This document shows, one piece after another, positions 43,513-53,469 of a DNA stretch of 64,000 nt. The DNA comes from Flavobacteriaceae bacterium (GTDB taxonomy: Bacteria > Bacteroidota > Bacteroidia > Flavobacteriales > Flavobacteriaceae). The notes below the pieces were generated by a model. That model ran no database searches and had not been told where the DNA came from. It was given only the letters and a program-made list of their open reading frames with translations. The stretch covers positions 1 through 64,000 of the forward strand of contig JAGQYS010000059.1 in assembly GCA_020435965.1 (NCBI GenBank). Direction: 5' to 3'. The number at the start of each line of letters is the position of its first letter. The first letter of the stretch is position 1. A program made the translations under genes and the position numbers.

Positions 43513-44289
43513 TCAATTTCTAATCAAGTTTTTTTTAGTAATAGCCAAATCCATGTTGTGCTTCCGTTTGTAAACTATAGTGAAAACAATAGCTAAAGCA
43601 ATAGTTAAACCTCTTAGAATGTTTGGTAGCAAACCACCTAATGCGGTTTCGTCCATATTGAAAAGCTCCCAAGATAAATTCATTAAAGCATGCAAAAATA
43701 TTGGAATCCAAAGATTGAAGTTCCATTCTACATATAGCCAAGCAAATAATATGGCGCCAAAAAAGGTTACAGTAAAAATGCCAATCAATTCACCAAACTC
43801 ATTGCTTTGGTATAGATGTCCTGCAGCAAAAACAAGTGCTCCAAAAATTATGGCAGGAATAAAACCAAAATTGGTGTTTTTATATAGTTGACCAAATAAA
43901 AACCCTCTAAAAAACAACTCTTCTATAAAACCAATAACAATACTGCCTGCCAAAACATTTTGAATATTGAGTTCTTTATTCAATTCAAAGAACAAAAAAC
44001 CTCCAAGTAACATTGGTGAAGAAAACAGCAAAGCATAAACAAAAGGCTTAATAATATTATCAGAAAGCCCTAAGTCTTTCCAAATATTTCTTTTTTTGTT
44101 GATGATATAAGTACCAATAAATAGAGGTGAGCCAATAATCATATACGTTAAAAAATAACTCAGCAAACCAAAGTGGGTTATAGTGTCTAACCACGTTTTT
44201 ATGGTTTTAAAATAGTCCTTAAAAAAAAGGTATAAAGAAAAACTAAAGACAATTACGATAATGGTTTTGGCAGTGTTTTTTAATGTCAT
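43513..44289 (-). CDS. CPBP family intramembrane glutamic protease
   Basis: 258 aa with about seven transmembrane helices. The CPBP (CAAX protease and bacteriocin-processing) motifs are intact: EELFFRGFLFG (EExxxR), FAAGHLY (FxxxH) and FLHALMNLSW (HxxxN type). The substrate is unknown; relatives process prenylated proteins, bacteriocins or anti-sigma factors. It lies 23 bp after the M24 peptidase gene in the same direction. Confidence 0.92.
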   Translation of the reverse strand: MTLKNTAKTIIVIVFSFSLYLFFKDYFKTIKTWLDTITHFGLLSYFLTYMIIGSPLFIGTYIINKKRNIWKDLGLSDNIIKPFVYALLFSSPMLLGGFLFFELNKELNIQNVLAGSIVIGFIEELFFRGFLFGQLYKNTNFGFIPAIIFGALVFAAGHLYQSNEFGELIGIFTVTFFGAILFAWLYVEWNFNLWIPIFLHALMNLSWELFNMDETALGGLLPNILRGLTIALAIVFTIVYKRKHNMDLAITKKNLIRN

Positions 44290-44312
44290 GAATTGATTAA
44301 TAAATTACTTTA

Positions 44313-45611
44313 TTATTTAATCACCAATATTCTAGGGTTTATTGGATATAACCATTCAATACCTCTTTCAGTAATGACTGCATCATCTTCTAAAGGGACT
44401 CTCAATTTCTTGCCATTCCATTCTGGTACTTTGGTATAGGCAAATAACTCAATAGAAATAAGGTTGCTAGGTTTTAGTTCGTAGCCTAATCGCACAGGAT
44501 TAAAAAATGCAATAGATGGACCTATGCCATGTCCCCAATTTCCAACAGAATGACAACCAATAATCACATCGGTTTTGTCGCCATCGGTATTTTTATTGAA
44601 GCCTTCCATTTTATTAAAGCCAGCTTTAGTTAAAGCTTCATACACTGCAGTTTCTGCTTGTTTGGCGGTAACACCAGGTTTGATGGTTTTCTTAATCACA
44701 TCTCTTACTTTAACCCCTTGGTCAAAGGCATTTTGTATTCCTGGAGGAACACGAGTTTCTCCTTCTTTCAATACATAAGCTATGCGTTTCATATCTGTAT
44801 ACATGTTCATTAGACCAACGCCCCAATCAATCATGAGTACATCGCCTCGTTGTATGATTCGATCTGATGAGGTTGCTTCCACGCCATCAGGACCTGTAAT
44901 ATATACTGAAGGCATTCCAAAAGAGGAGCCTAAATTATGCTTGAATTGTTGTTCTTTCATCCACCAAGCCACATCTTCCAGTGTAGTTACTCCAGGTGTG
45001 ATTATTTCGTTTGAAAAGGCTCTTTCAGCGATGGTGTAGGAGAGCTCACCAGCTTCGCCATAAATAGCAATCTCACTGGCTACACGACGTGATCTAAAAT
45101 CAGAGACTAGTTTTTCAGCCGATACAAATCGGTCTTCATATGGCTTACCAAGTACTTCTGCTAATTCTAAATAGGCAGAATGCGTCAGACCATCAGCACC
45201 TCCAAAGTTTTTAGAGATATTCAAGCCAATTCGTTTTGGATTTCGAGCTTCAACAAAGGCTTTCAGTTCATCTGCCGATCCAAAATAATCGTAAGTATCT
45301 CCTTCCTCTAAAAGATAACCGCTTATTCCAAGTACAGCACGCTCAATGCGATCGCCACCTTTATCCGTAAAAATGTAATACCCTGTAGAGCTTACATAGC
45401 CTTCTCCCATATCGGTATATAAAGGATCAAAATTGCCTTCACGATTGGTTACAATCCACATGTCAATATTGTTTTCTCGCATGGCTTCTGGCAATACCAA
45501 GTCGAACTTATCACTTCGTACTTGATTCAGTTTACGCCATCTGCGCATGGATTCTTGACTGAAGGTGTTTAAACTAATGATTAAGATGAGTAAGGAAAGG
45601 ATAGTTCTCAT
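44313..45611 (-). CDS. Exported M24 family metallopeptidase (Xaa-Pro aminopeptidase-like)
   Basis: 432 aa with an N-terminal signal peptide (about 1-19, ending NTFSQ). The creatinase N-terminal domain covers about 25-175. The M24 pita-bread domain has its metal ligands: Asp in MIDWGVGLMNMYTDMKR (two Asp), His in WGHGIGPSIAF, Glu in LISIELFAY and Glu in LEDDAVITERG. Thus a periplasmic or outer-membrane peptidase for peptides with Pro at position 2 is likely. Its convergent partner downstream is the CPBP gene. Confidence 0.92.
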   Translation of the reverse strand: MRTILSLLILIISLNTFSQESMRRWRKLNQVRSDKFDLVLPEAMRENNIDMWIVTNREGNFDPLYTDMGEGYVSSTGYYIFTDKGGDRIERAVLGISGYLLEEGDTYDYFGSADELKAFVEARNPKRIGLNISKNFGGADGLTHSAYLELAEVLGKPYEDRFVSAEKLVSDFRSRRVASEIAIYGEAGELSYTIAERAFSNEIITPGVTTLEDVAWWMKEQQFKHNLGSSFGMPSVYITGPDGVEATSSDRIIQRGDVLMIDWGVGLMNMYTDMKRIAYVLKEGETRVPPGIQNAFDQGVKVRDVIKKTIKPGVTAKQAETAVYEALTKAGFNKMEGFNKNTDGDKTDVIIGCHSVGNWGHGIGPSIAFFNPVRLGYELKPSNLISIELFAYTKVPEWNGKKLRVPLEDDAVITERGIEWLYPINPRILVIK

Positions 45612-45770
45612 GTTTTAAGGTTTTGGTTGGTTAATTTTTAAAGTAATAAAGTTAGACTATAAAAATATATTAATCAAAGTAATGCGATTGTTTAAAGGAA
45701 AGAATTATCAACATTCTTAGTTCTTTCATTCATCTTTCTTACATTTATAACTTCAACTAACTCAAGTTCT

Positions 45771-47150
45771 ATGGAAAAAATAAACCAACTAACCGCAGCT
45801 TTTTCTAGTGCTGTTTGGGGATTGCCTTTGTTAATACTACTTATAGGTGGAGGATTGTATCTTTTAATTCGTTCTCATTTTTTACCGTTTCGTTTTATTG
45901 GTCATGCCATCCAGGTGCTTCGTGGTAAGTATGATGATCCTAACGATCCAGGGCAAATCACACACTTTCAAGCTTTAACTACAGCCTTGTCCTCAACCAT
46001 TGGTATGGGAAATATAGCAGGTGTTGCCGTTGCCATTTCCATTGGTGGTCCAGGTGCTGTGTTTTGGATGTGGGTCAGTGCCGTAGTTGGGATGTCTACT
46101 AAATTTTTTACCTGTACCTTAGCCATCATGTTTAGAGGCAGAGATAGTGCAGGCGAATTGCAAGGCGGTCCTATGTACTTCATTATGGAAGGCTTAGGTA
46201 AGTCATGGAAACCTTTAGCAGTGATGTTTAGTTTATGTGGTTTAATAGGTGCATTGCCTGTATTTAATGTGAACCAATTAACGCAAGCTATTAACGATAT
46301 TTTATTAGCACCCAATGGCGTAGAGGTTAACTTTACCTCAAACTTAGTTGTTGGTTTAGTGCTGGTTGGTATCACTTCTATAGTCATTTTAGGAGGTTTA
46401 AATCGTATCAGTAAAACAGCTTCTAAAATGGTGCCATCCATGGTGTTGTTATATTTTGTGTCTGTTGTTATTATTTTAGTGGTCAACATTGATGTGGTTC
46501 CTAAGTACTTCGCCATGATTTTTACAGATGCTTTTGCGGCCGATAACTTTAAAGGCGATGCCTTTTTTGGAGGACTTGTAGGTGGGTTGATTCTTCTTGG
46601 TATTAAGCGTGGCGCTTTTTCAAACGAAGCTGGTATTGGTACAGCACCTTTAGCACATGGCGCTGCTAAAACAGATGAGCCTGTTCGTGAAGGTTTAGTA
46701 GCCATGTTAGGGCCAGCCATTGATACCTTAGTGGTTTGTACGCTAACGGCTTTGGCTATTTTAGTGACAGGTGTTTGGGAAACCACCTCTGATAATGGTG
46801 TGAGTTTAACAGCCTCTGCATTTGCTGAAGCTATGCCAGGATTTGGTAAGTATTTACTGTTGATTTGTATTGCTGTGTTCAGTATATCTTCGTTGTTCTC
46901 CTATTCTTATTATGGTAGTAAATGCTTGTCCTTTTTAATAGGTGCCAATAAACAACATTACTATAATTATTTCTATATCATTAGTATCATACTTGGCGCA
47001 ACAACCTCTTTAAGTGCTATGATTAATTTGATTGATGGTGTGTTTGCACTTATGGCCATTCCAACTATGACAGCAACCATTATTCTAGCTCCAAAAGTGG
47101 TTAAAGAATTTGCAGCTTATAGACAACGACTTAAAGAAAACAGAGCATGA
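45771..47150 (+). CDS. Sodium:alanine/glycine symporter (AGCS family)
   Basis: 459 aa with about ten to eleven transmembrane helices. AGCS signatures are HFQALTTALSSTIGMGNIAGVAVAISIGGPGAVFWMW (about residues 64-100) and GIKRGAFSNEAGIGTAPLAHGAA (about 280-302). It imports small neutral amino acids with sodium. Its stop overlaps the start of the DUF4212 gene by 4 bp (ATGA), which couples it to the acetate-type symporter genes that follow. Confidence 0.95.
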   Translation: MEKINQLTAAFSSAVWGLPLLILLIGGGLYLLIRSHFLPFRFIGHAIQVLRGKYDDPNDPGQITHFQALTTALSSTIGMGNIAGVAVAISIGGPGAVFWMWVSAVVGMSTKFFTCTLAIMFRGRDSAGELQGGPMYFIMEGLGKSWKPLAVMFSLCGLIGALPVFNVNQLTQAINDILLAPNGVEVNFTSNLVVGLVLVGITSIVILGGLNRISKTASKMVPSMVLLYFVSVVIILVVNIDVVPKYFAMIFTDAFAADNFKGDAFFGGLVGGLILLGIKRGAFSNEAGIGTAPLAHGAAKTDEPVREGLVAMLGPAIDTLVVCTLTALAILVTGVWETTSDNGVSLTASAFAEAMPGFGKYLLLICIAVFSISSLFSYSYYGSKCLSFLIGANKQHYYNYFYIISIILGATTSLSAMINLIDGVFALMAIPTMTATIILAPKVVKEFAAYRQRLKENRA

Positions 47151-47404
47151 CACCTCAAGACAAAGCAAAAGCCTATTGGAAAGAAAACACCAGGTATGTC
47201 ATCATACTTTTAATTATCTGGTTTGTAGTGTCTTACGGAGCTGGCATTATCTTTAAAGACGCTTTGAACAGCATCCGAATTGGAGGCTTTAAACTTGGTT
47301 TTTGGTTTGCCCAACAAGGTGCCATCTATGTGTTTGTTATTCTCATTTTTGTTTATGTACACCTTATGAATAAACTAGACAAAAAATATGGTTATGATGA
47401 GTAA
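47147..47404 (+). CDS. DUF4212 small subunit of a sodium:solute symporter
   Basis: 85 aa with two transmembrane helices: IILLIIWFVVSYGAGIIF and GAIYVFVILIFVYVHLM. The signatures KAYWKENTRYVIILLIIWF and GFKLGFWFAQQGAIYVFV are those of the DUF4212 proteins always paired with the VC_2705-type sodium:solute symporter. It overlaps the previous gene by 4 bp and the following symporter gene by up to 17 bp, consistent with a two-subunit transporter. Confidence 0.93.
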   Translation: MTPQDKAKAYWKENTRYVIILLIIWFVVSYGAGIIFKDALNSIRIGGFKLGFWFAQQGAIYVFVILIFVYVHLMNKLDKKYGYDE

Positions 47405-49124
47405 GGCCTTGTTTGTTGAAGCCATTGATGTACAAAACTGGACGTACATTCTGGTTGGTATTACCTTCGCTGTTTATATTGGTATTGCCATTTGGTCTAG
47501 AGCGAGTTCAACTAAAGAATTTTATGTGGCTGGTGGAGGTGTGTCGCCTTGGGCCAATGGCATGGCAACAGCAGCCGACTGGATGAGTGCAGCGTCCTTT
47601 ATTGGTATGGCTGGCATCATCTCTTTTGCTGGTTATGATGGAGCTGTGTACTTAATGGGATGGACAGGCGGTTACGTTCTTTTAGCTTTACTCTTAGCAC
47701 CTTATCTACGCAAGTTTGGAAAGTTTACAGTACCAGATTTTATAGGTGATCGTTATTATTCGGATACAGCACGAATCGTTGCGGTTATCTGTGCTTTGTT
47801 GGTGTCCTTTACTTATGTAGCTGGACAAATGCGAGGCGTAGGCATTGTCTTTTCTAGATTCTTAGAAGTCGATATCAATACAGGTGTTATTATTGGAATG
47901 CTCATAGTATTGTTCTATGCGGTTTTAGGTGGTATGAAAGGCATTACCTATACCCAAGTGGCGCAATATTGTGTGCTTATTTTTGCCTTTATGGTACCTG
48001 CTATATTTATCTCCATTCAAATGACAGGGAATCCTATTCCGCAATTGGGCTTTGGTAGCGAATTGGCAGATGGTTCAGGTACTTATTTATTGGATAAGTT
48101 GGATGGACTAAGCACGGAACTCGGTTTTGCCGAATATACCAATGGCTCAAAATCTTTAATTGACGTGTTTGCCATTACCTTAGCTTTAATGGTGGGTACA
48201 GCAGGACTTCCACATGTGATTGTAAGGTTCTTTACCGTGAAGCGTGTTAAAGATGCACGTAAATCAGCAGGTATTGCTTTATTGTTAATTGCTGTACTTT
48301 ACACCACAGCACCAGCAGTGGCAGTGTTTGCTCGTACCAACATGATTGAAACCGTTTCCGATCAACCTTATAGTGAAGTACCACAATGGTTCAAGAAATG
48401 GGAAACCACGGGATTAATCACTTTTACAGATAAAAATAACGACGGACTTATACAATACGTCGCTGACGAATCACAAAATGAATTAGTAGTAGACCAAGAC
48501 ATAATGGTTTTGGCAAATCCAGAAATCGCCAATTTACCCAATTGGGTCATTGCCTTAGTTGCCGCTGGTGGTTTGGCAGCAGCCTTATCTACAGCAGCAG
48601 GATTGTTGTTGGTGATTTCCTCTTCGGTATCTCATGATTTAATTAAAAAAGTGATTAAACCAACAATTTCTGAACAAGGCGAACTTATTGCTGCTCGTAT
48701 TTCGGCAATTGGAGCAGTTTGTGTGGCTGGTTATTTTGGTATTAACCCTCCGGATTTTGTTGCCGCAGTGGTAGCGCTTGCCTTTGGTTTAGCTTCTGCT
48801 TCGTTTTTTCCGGCTATTGTATTGGGTATTTTCTATAAACGTATGAATAAAGAAGGTGCAGTGGCTGGAATGGTTGTTGGGATTGCTATTATGCTTTACT
48901 ATATCGTAAAGTTTAAATTTGGTTGGTTAGATGATGTCTTGCCAGATAAAAACCAATGGTGGTTTGGTGTATCGCCTGAGGGCTTTGGAGCCGTGGCTAT
49001 GGTAATCAACTTTGTGGTTTCTATTACTGTGATGAAGTTTACTAAAGCACCACCTAGTGACGTTCAGGAGATTGTTGAAAACATCCGAATACCAAGTGGA
49101 GCAGGAGAAGCTTCAGGCCATTAG
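47388..49124 (+). CDS. Sodium:solute symporter, VC_2705/ActP type (acetate-like)
   Basis: 578 aa, about 13 transmembrane helices of the SSS family. Motifs: FYVAGGGVSPWANGMATAADWMSAASFIGMAG and FTVPDFIGDRYYSDTARI near the N-terminus, LALMVGTAGLPHVIVRFFTVK in the middle. Relatives carry acetate, propionate or similar monocarboxylates. ATG codons at 47388, 47394 and 47397 all precede the conserved region; the first overlaps DUF4212 most. An acs gene lies 1.4 kb further on, agreeing with acetate uptake. Confidence 0.93.
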   Translation: MVMMSKALFVEAIDVQNWTYILVGITFAVYIGIAIWSRASSTKEFYVAGGGVSPWANGMATAADWMSAASFIGMAGIISFAGYDGAVYLMGWTGGYVLLALLLAPYLRKFGKFTVPDFIGDRYYSDTARIVAVICALLVSFTYVAGQMRGVGIVFSRFLEVDINTGVIIGMLIVLFYAVLGGMKGITYTQVAQYCVLIFAFMVPAIFISIQMTGNPIPQLGFGSELADGSGTYLLDKLDGLSTELGFAEYTNGSKSLIDVFAITLALMVGTAGLPHVIVRFFTVKRVKDARKSAGIALLLIAVLYTTAPAVAVFARTNMIETVSDQPYSEVPQWFKKWETTGLITFTDKNNDGLIQYVADESQNELVVDQDIMVLANPEIANLPNWVIALVAAGGLAAALSTAAGLLLVISSSVSHDLIKKVIKPTISEQGELIAARISAIGAVCVAGYFGINPPDFVAAVVALAFGLASASFFPAIVLGIFYKRMNKEGAVAGMVVGIAIMLYYIVKFKFGWLDDVLPDKNQWWFGVSPEGFGAVAMVINFVVSITVMKFTKAPPSDVQEIVENIRIPSGAGEASGH

Positions 49125-49198
49125 ACGACAAATTTAAAAAGCGTTTACGCAACCTTTCATTAAACTTAGCATCTTACCTATATAATCCGTTATAAGTA

Positions 49199-50458
49199 AT
49201 GCGAAAGCCAATCCTCTTTGTTTTATTGCTCCTCTGTTGTTTACAATTCTCCATGTCTCAAGATAAAAAAGTTCTATTTATTGGTAATAGTTACACCAAT
49301 TACAACAATTTACCACAGCTTACTTATGAGGTTGCCAATTCCACTGGTGATGGCTTAATTGTGGATGGTTCTATTGTGGGAGGGTCTAGTTTAGAGTTCC
49401 ATGCTACCAATGGTTTTACCGAAAATAATATCAGTGAAGATACTTGGGATTATGTCATCATTCAAGCTGGTAGTATTGAAGGAGCGCTCACAGGCGATTA
49501 TTTTGATACGAATGTAGCACCTTATGCGGAACAGCTTGTCGATATCATAAAAGCAAATTACGCCTGTTCCCAACCTGTTTTTTATCGTACTTGGGGAAGA
49601 GAAAATGGTGTTGGAGGATCTTTGTGCGTGACTTATCCTTGGATTTGTACCTATGAAGGTATGGACGATGCCCTAGAGATTAACTATCGCGCACTAGCCG
49701 ATACTAATGACGGACTCATTGGGCCTGTTGGAACTGTTTGGCGTTACCTTATCGATAATCCAAACACTCCTGATTTGTACGATGCTGACGAATCGCATCC
49801 AGCCTTAGCAGGTTCTTATGCTGCAGCATGCACGTTCTACACCATTTTATTGCGTAAAGACCCAACATTTATTACTTATGATGCTAGTCTTGATCCAATA
49901 GTTGCAGCGCAAATAAGGACTGCAACCAAGGTTGTGGTATATGATCAATTAGCCTATTGGAAAGTGGGTGAGTTTGACCCTCAAGCTAATTTTACCTATT
50001 TTGAAAACAATGGCGAAGTCGCCTTTACCAATATCGCTTTAAATGCCGATACCTATGCTTGGGATTTTGGCGACACCAACACATCAACCGATGAAAACCC
50101 AATCCATACCTATACACAAATTGGCGATTATAATGTAGAACTTGAAGTGACCAAGTGTGGTGTTATCCACACATACAATGCAACTGTAAGTGTTAGTTCC
50201 TTGGACCTTGAAGACAACTTTTTAAAAAGCTTAAAACTATATCCTAACCCAACACAGCATCTTTTAAAGATAGATGGTATCGCTTTAGAAACCATTCAAA
50301 AGATTACACTGTATAATCTATTAGGAACGTCTTTACCTGCTAAGTTCAATAAATCAGAAAGCAGTATAGATGTCTCAACCTTAGCTTCTGGCAATTACTT
50401 TCTTGAAATCATAAATATTGATGGTGCAAAAACTATACGTAAGATTATCAAACAATAA
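49199..50458 (+). CDS. Secreted SGNH/GDSL-like hydrolase with PKD domain and T9SS sorting tail
   Basis: 419 aa. Signal peptide 1-20 (ends FSMSQ). SGNH-like domain about 24-255, with block I FIGNSYTNYNNLPQL and the Asp-His block as DESHPALAGSYAAAC; this resembles DUF4886. A PKD domain follows (about 262-345, YAWDFGDTNTSTDENPIHTY). Residues about 350-419 are a type A T9SS tail (LKLYPNPTQHLLKI ... GNYFLEI). It should be exported by type IX secretion as an esterase- or lipase-like enzyme; substrate unknown. It separates the symporter from acs but in the same orientation. Confidence 0.9.
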   Translation: MRKPILFVLLLLCCLQFSMSQDKKVLFIGNSYTNYNNLPQLTYEVANSTGDGLIVDGSIVGGSSLEFHATNGFTENNISEDTWDYVIIQAGSIEGALTGDYFDTNVAPYAEQLVDIIKANYACSQPVFYRTWGRENGVGGSLCVTYPWICTYEGMDDALEINYRALADTNDGLIGPVGTVWRYLIDNPNTPDLYDADESHPALAGSYAAACTFYTILLRKDPTFITYDASLDPIVAAQIRTATKVVVYDQLAYWKVGEFDPQANFTYFENNGEVAFTNIALNADTYAWDFGDTNTSTDENPIHTYTQIGDYNVELEVTKCGVIHTYNATVSVSSLDLEDNFLKSLKLYPNPTQHLLKIDGIALETIQKITLYNLLGTSLPAKFNKSESSIDVSTLASGNYFLEIINIDGAKTIRKIIKQ

Positions 50459-50556
50459 AGAAGCAACGTGAATGTTGTTTAGCAACAGCCTCTTAAAATA
50501 ATATTTTTCTTACCTTAGTTAGCTCTTAAAAAAAGTGCAATAAATCAGCTATTACC

Positions 50557-52485
50557 ATGAGCAACTACCACATAAAACACCTTGAAGAATACTACCAAGT
50601 CTACCGAAAATCAATTCGTGAACCTGAAAACTTTTGGGAAGAAATAGCCGAAGAACATTTCATCTGGCGCAAAAAGTGGAGCAAAGTCCTCTCTTGGGAT
50701 TTTACCAAACCTGAAGTCAAGTGGTTTGAAGGCGCCCAGCTCAATATTACCGAGAATTGCATCGACAGGCACCTTGCCACTCGTGGCGATAAAACCGCTA
50801 TTCTCTTTGAGCCTAACAACCCAGACGAACCAGCAGAACATATAACATACAAGCAATTATATTCTAGAGTTAACAAATTTGCCAATGTACTTAAAGCTCA
50901 AGGCATTAAAAAAGGTGATCGTGTGTGCATTTATGTACCTATGATTCCTGAATTGGCTGTTGCATTGTTGGCCTGTGCGCGTATAGGTGCCATTCATAAT
51001 GTTGTATTTGCTGGCTTTTCATCTACAGCCTTAGCTACTAGAATAAACGACTCCAATTGCAAGATGGTCATCACTGCCGATGGTTCTTATCGTGGTGCTA
51101 AAACCATCGACCTGAAAGGCATTGTTGACGAAGCCCTAGAAAGCTGCGATAGCGTAAACACAGTATTGGTTGTTAAACGCATTGACTCCGAAGTTGCCAT
51201 GAAACAAGGTCGCGATAAATGGTTGCAACCTCTTTTAGACGAGGCTTCCCCTGAAGGCAAAGCTGAAGTAATGAATGCCGAAGATCCTTTATTCATCCTT
51301 TATACCTCAGGATCAACAGGTATGCCAAAAGGTATGGTGCACACCACAGCTGGCTATATGGTATATACAGCCTATTCCTTTAAAAACGCCTTTCAATACA
51401 GAGAAAATGATGTGTATTGGTGTACTGCAGATATAGGCTGGATTACAGGACATAGCTATATTGTGTATGGGCCACTAGCCAATGGCGCCACAACCCTGAT
51501 GTTTGAAGGCGTGCCACACTATCCAGATTTTGGACGCTTCTGGCAAATTGTTGAAAAACATAAAGTCAACCAGTTTTATACCGCACCAACCGCCATTCGA
51601 GCCTTAGCGAAGCAAGGCTTGGAACTTGTAGAAAAATACGACCTAACCTCATTAAAAGTCTTAGGTTCTGTAGGCGAACCTATTAATGAAGAAGCTTGGC
51701 ATTGGTACAACGATAATATCGGTAAAAAGAAATCACCAATCATTGATTCGTGGTGGCAAACCGAAACAGGAGGCATCATGATTTGTCCAATCCCTTACGT
51801 CACACCAACCAAACCCACTTATGCCACCTTACCATTCCCAGGCATTCAACCCTGTTTAATGGACGAAACTGGAGAGGAGCTTAAAGGCAATCAGGTAGAC
51901 GGTCGTTTGTGCATTAAATACCCTTGGCCATCCATGGCACGAACCATTTGGGGCAACCACCAACGCTATAAGGATACTTACTTTTCAGCCTTTGAGAACA
52001 TGTACTTTACAGGTGATGGTGCCTTACGTGATGAGGTTGGCTATTATCGCATCACAGGACGAGTAGACGACGTCATTATCGTATCTGGCCATAACCTTGG
52101 TACAGCACCTATTGAAGATGCCATCAATGAACATCCAGCAGTGGCTGAAAGTGCCATTGTAGGCTTTCCGCATGACGTTAAGGGCAATGCCTTATATGGC
52201 TATGTCATTTTAAAAGATACTGGCGAAACCAGAAACCACGACAACCTGCGCAAAGAAATCAATCAGATTATTACAGAGCATATAGGTCCTATAGCCAAAC
52301 TCGATAAAATACAGTTTACCGAAGGCTTGCCAAAAACACGCTCCGGAAAAATTATGCGACGTATTTTACGTAAAATAGCCCACAATGACATAGCCAATTT
52401 AGGAGACACCAGCACCCTGCTCAACCCAGAAGTGGTAGAAAGCATCATAGAAGGTGCCAAGGAGTTTAAGAATACTAATTGGTAA
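50557..52485 (+). CDS. acs: Acetate-CoA ligase (acetyl-CoA synthetase)
   Basis: 642 aa, the standard length. The AMP-binding motif YTSGSTGMPKG is at about 248-258, the TWWQTETG-type segment appears as SWWQTETGG (about 401-409), and the C-terminal PKTRSGKIMRRILRKIA contains the catalytic Lys that is the usual acetylation site. It activates acetate to acetyl-CoA. With the upstream acetate-type symporter it forms an uptake-and-activation unit. Confidence 0.97.
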   Translation: MSNYHIKHLEEYYQVYRKSIREPENFWEEIAEEHFIWRKKWSKVLSWDFTKPEVKWFEGAQLNITENCIDRHLATRGDKTAILFEPNNPDEPAEHITYKQLYSRVNKFANVLKAQGIKKGDRVCIYVPMIPELAVALLACARIGAIHNVVFAGFSSTALATRINDSNCKMVITADGSYRGAKTIDLKGIVDEALESCDSVNTVLVVKRIDSEVAMKQGRDKWLQPLLDEASPEGKAEVMNAEDPLFILYTSGSTGMPKGMVHTTAGYMVYTAYSFKNAFQYRENDVYWCTADIGWITGHSYIVYGPLANGATTLMFEGVPHYPDFGRFWQIVEKHKVNQFYTAPTAIRALAKQGLELVEKYDLTSLKVLGSVGEPINEEAWHWYNDNIGKKKSPIIDSWWQTETGGIMICPIPYVTPTKPTYATLPFPGIQPCLMDETGEELKGNQVDGRLCIKYPWPSMARTIWGNHQRYKDTYFSAFENMYFTGDGALRDEVGYYRITGRVDDVIIVSGHNLGTAPIEDAINEHPAVAESAIVGFPHDVKGNALYGYVILKDTGETRNHDNLRKEINQIITEHIGPIAKLDKIQFTEGLPKTRSGKIMRRILRKIAHNDIANLGDTSTLLNPEVVESIIEGAKEFKNTNW

Positions 52486-52487
52486 GT

Positions 52488-52520
52488 GTCATTGCGGACG
52501 TAGTGAAGCAATTTCGTCAA
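52488..52520 (+). repeat. Fragment of the GTCATTGCGAGG-type repeat
   Basis: GTCATTGCGGACGTAGTGAAGCAATTTCGTC resembles one arm of the repeat at 3776-3860, lying just after the acs stop. The second arm is absent. Confidence 0.6.
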
Positions 52521-52709
52521 TACCCTATATAGTTATCTGTTATTGGTTCTCCATTGTCAGTTTGGGTGATTTATGAAGCATGAGTGAATTGCATAGAAAA
52601 CCTTTTGAGGGCAAGTATTACACTGCACTTTTGTTTCACAGTTTTTCACAAAACCCCTAGATGTAACAATAATAACCCTTTCATACCCTATGCTATGTTT
52701 CTGTTTTCA

Positions 52710-52745
52710 CCTTCCCTTCAAAAGGGAAGGATTTTTTGTTTTTTC
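52710..52745 (+). terminator. Intrinsic terminator
   Basis: CCTTCCCTT (52710-52718), loop CAA, AAGGGAAGG (52722-52730), followed by ATTTTTTGTTTTTT. Plausible end of the acs transcript, 225 bp after the stop. The rest of the 52486-52985 gap shows the repeat fragment and no gene. Confidence 0.7.
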
Positions 52746-52985
52746 TAAAAAAAGAAGAAATCATTTTTTCCCCTTGTTGCCTTGTAGTCCATATTATTAG
52801 CTGATAGGAACAAGGAGGAGTGGCTTTGGTTTCTTTAAAAGAAACTAAAGACGAGGTTGTTAAAACCCCAACTTTGCTTCATTATAGAAGAGGCACGACC
52901 GAAGCAAACTCATGACGTAATATCAATACTTCACAATGTCACTTACACCAAGCAAGCACACCATAAGCACAAAAATAGGTATAGA

Positions 52986-53087
52986 TCACTTAATATCTGT
53001 GTACATCTTTATAACCACGAAAGCCCAAATAATAACACAAACCGTTACCACAATCGAAAACCAAAAAATAAAGCTATTTACGTCCAT
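52986..53087 (-). CDS. Tiny single-helix membrane protein (33 aa)
   Basis: ATG at 53087, TGA at 52986. The product starts MDVNSFIFWFSIVVTVCVII and continues WAFVVIKMYTDIK, a perfect single transmembrane helix with a charged C-terminus. The start overlaps the last four codons of the 62-aa membrane-protein gene, so translation is probably coupled. Small overlapping membrane-protein pairs of this kind are often transporter or oxidase accessories, but no family was recognised. Confidence 0.55.
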   Translation of the reverse strand: MDVNSFIFWFSIVVTVCVIIWAFVVIKMYTDIK

Positions 53088-53262
53088 TGGTCACGATTTT
53101 AAAAAGAATTATCAACCCAAGTATCATAGGCGCCCACATCCCTAAAAAAATGCCATGAAGCTCATGGCCAGTTAAAAAAAGATACTCAGCTATGATGATG
53201 ATAATAGCACAAAGAATTAAAAGCAGTAAACTGGGCGTGCCCAGCTGTTTAAAAAAAGACAT
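53074..53262 (-). CDS. Small two-helix membrane protein (62 aa)
   Basis: Two hydrophobic helices, LLLLILCAIIIIIAEYLFL and GIFLGMWAPMILGLIILFKIV, joined by a TGHELHG turn. It ends with a basic NGRK and its frame overlaps the following 33-aa gene by 14 bp. The composition is regular, so it is likely real. I recall similar GHELHGIF-type short proteins in flavobacteria, with no function known. A TAAATTTG -7-like box at 53407-53400 lies about 140 bp upstream. Confidence 0.7.
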   Translation of the reverse strand: MSFFKQLGTPSLLLLILCAIIIIIAEYLFLTGHELHGIFLGMWAPMILGLIILFKIVTNGRK

Positions 53263-53469
53263 ACATAAGGTTTGATGCCGTTAAGGTAAATCATTTTCAA
53301 ACAAAAACCAATACATATAAAAAAGCATCCAATGCTAAAAGCTTTGTAATGGCAGTTGCTATTATGTGTATAAGGTATCAATTTATTAAACGCAACAATC
53401 AAATTTATTTGTATATTTATCTCATAATCAGGCTATTTTGCTAATAACCCATTAATAATTTCACATCTC

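Noticed and set aside
45968..46786. Long 272-codon frame on the minus strand
   Set aside because: It is fully antisense to the AGCS symporter and has low-complexity Thr/Lys/Pro content; it is a codon-bias shadow.
52857..53145. Plus-strand frames of 69-81 codons over the small membrane genes
   Set aside because: They are antisense to two regular transmembrane frames and show no membrane or domain features of their own.
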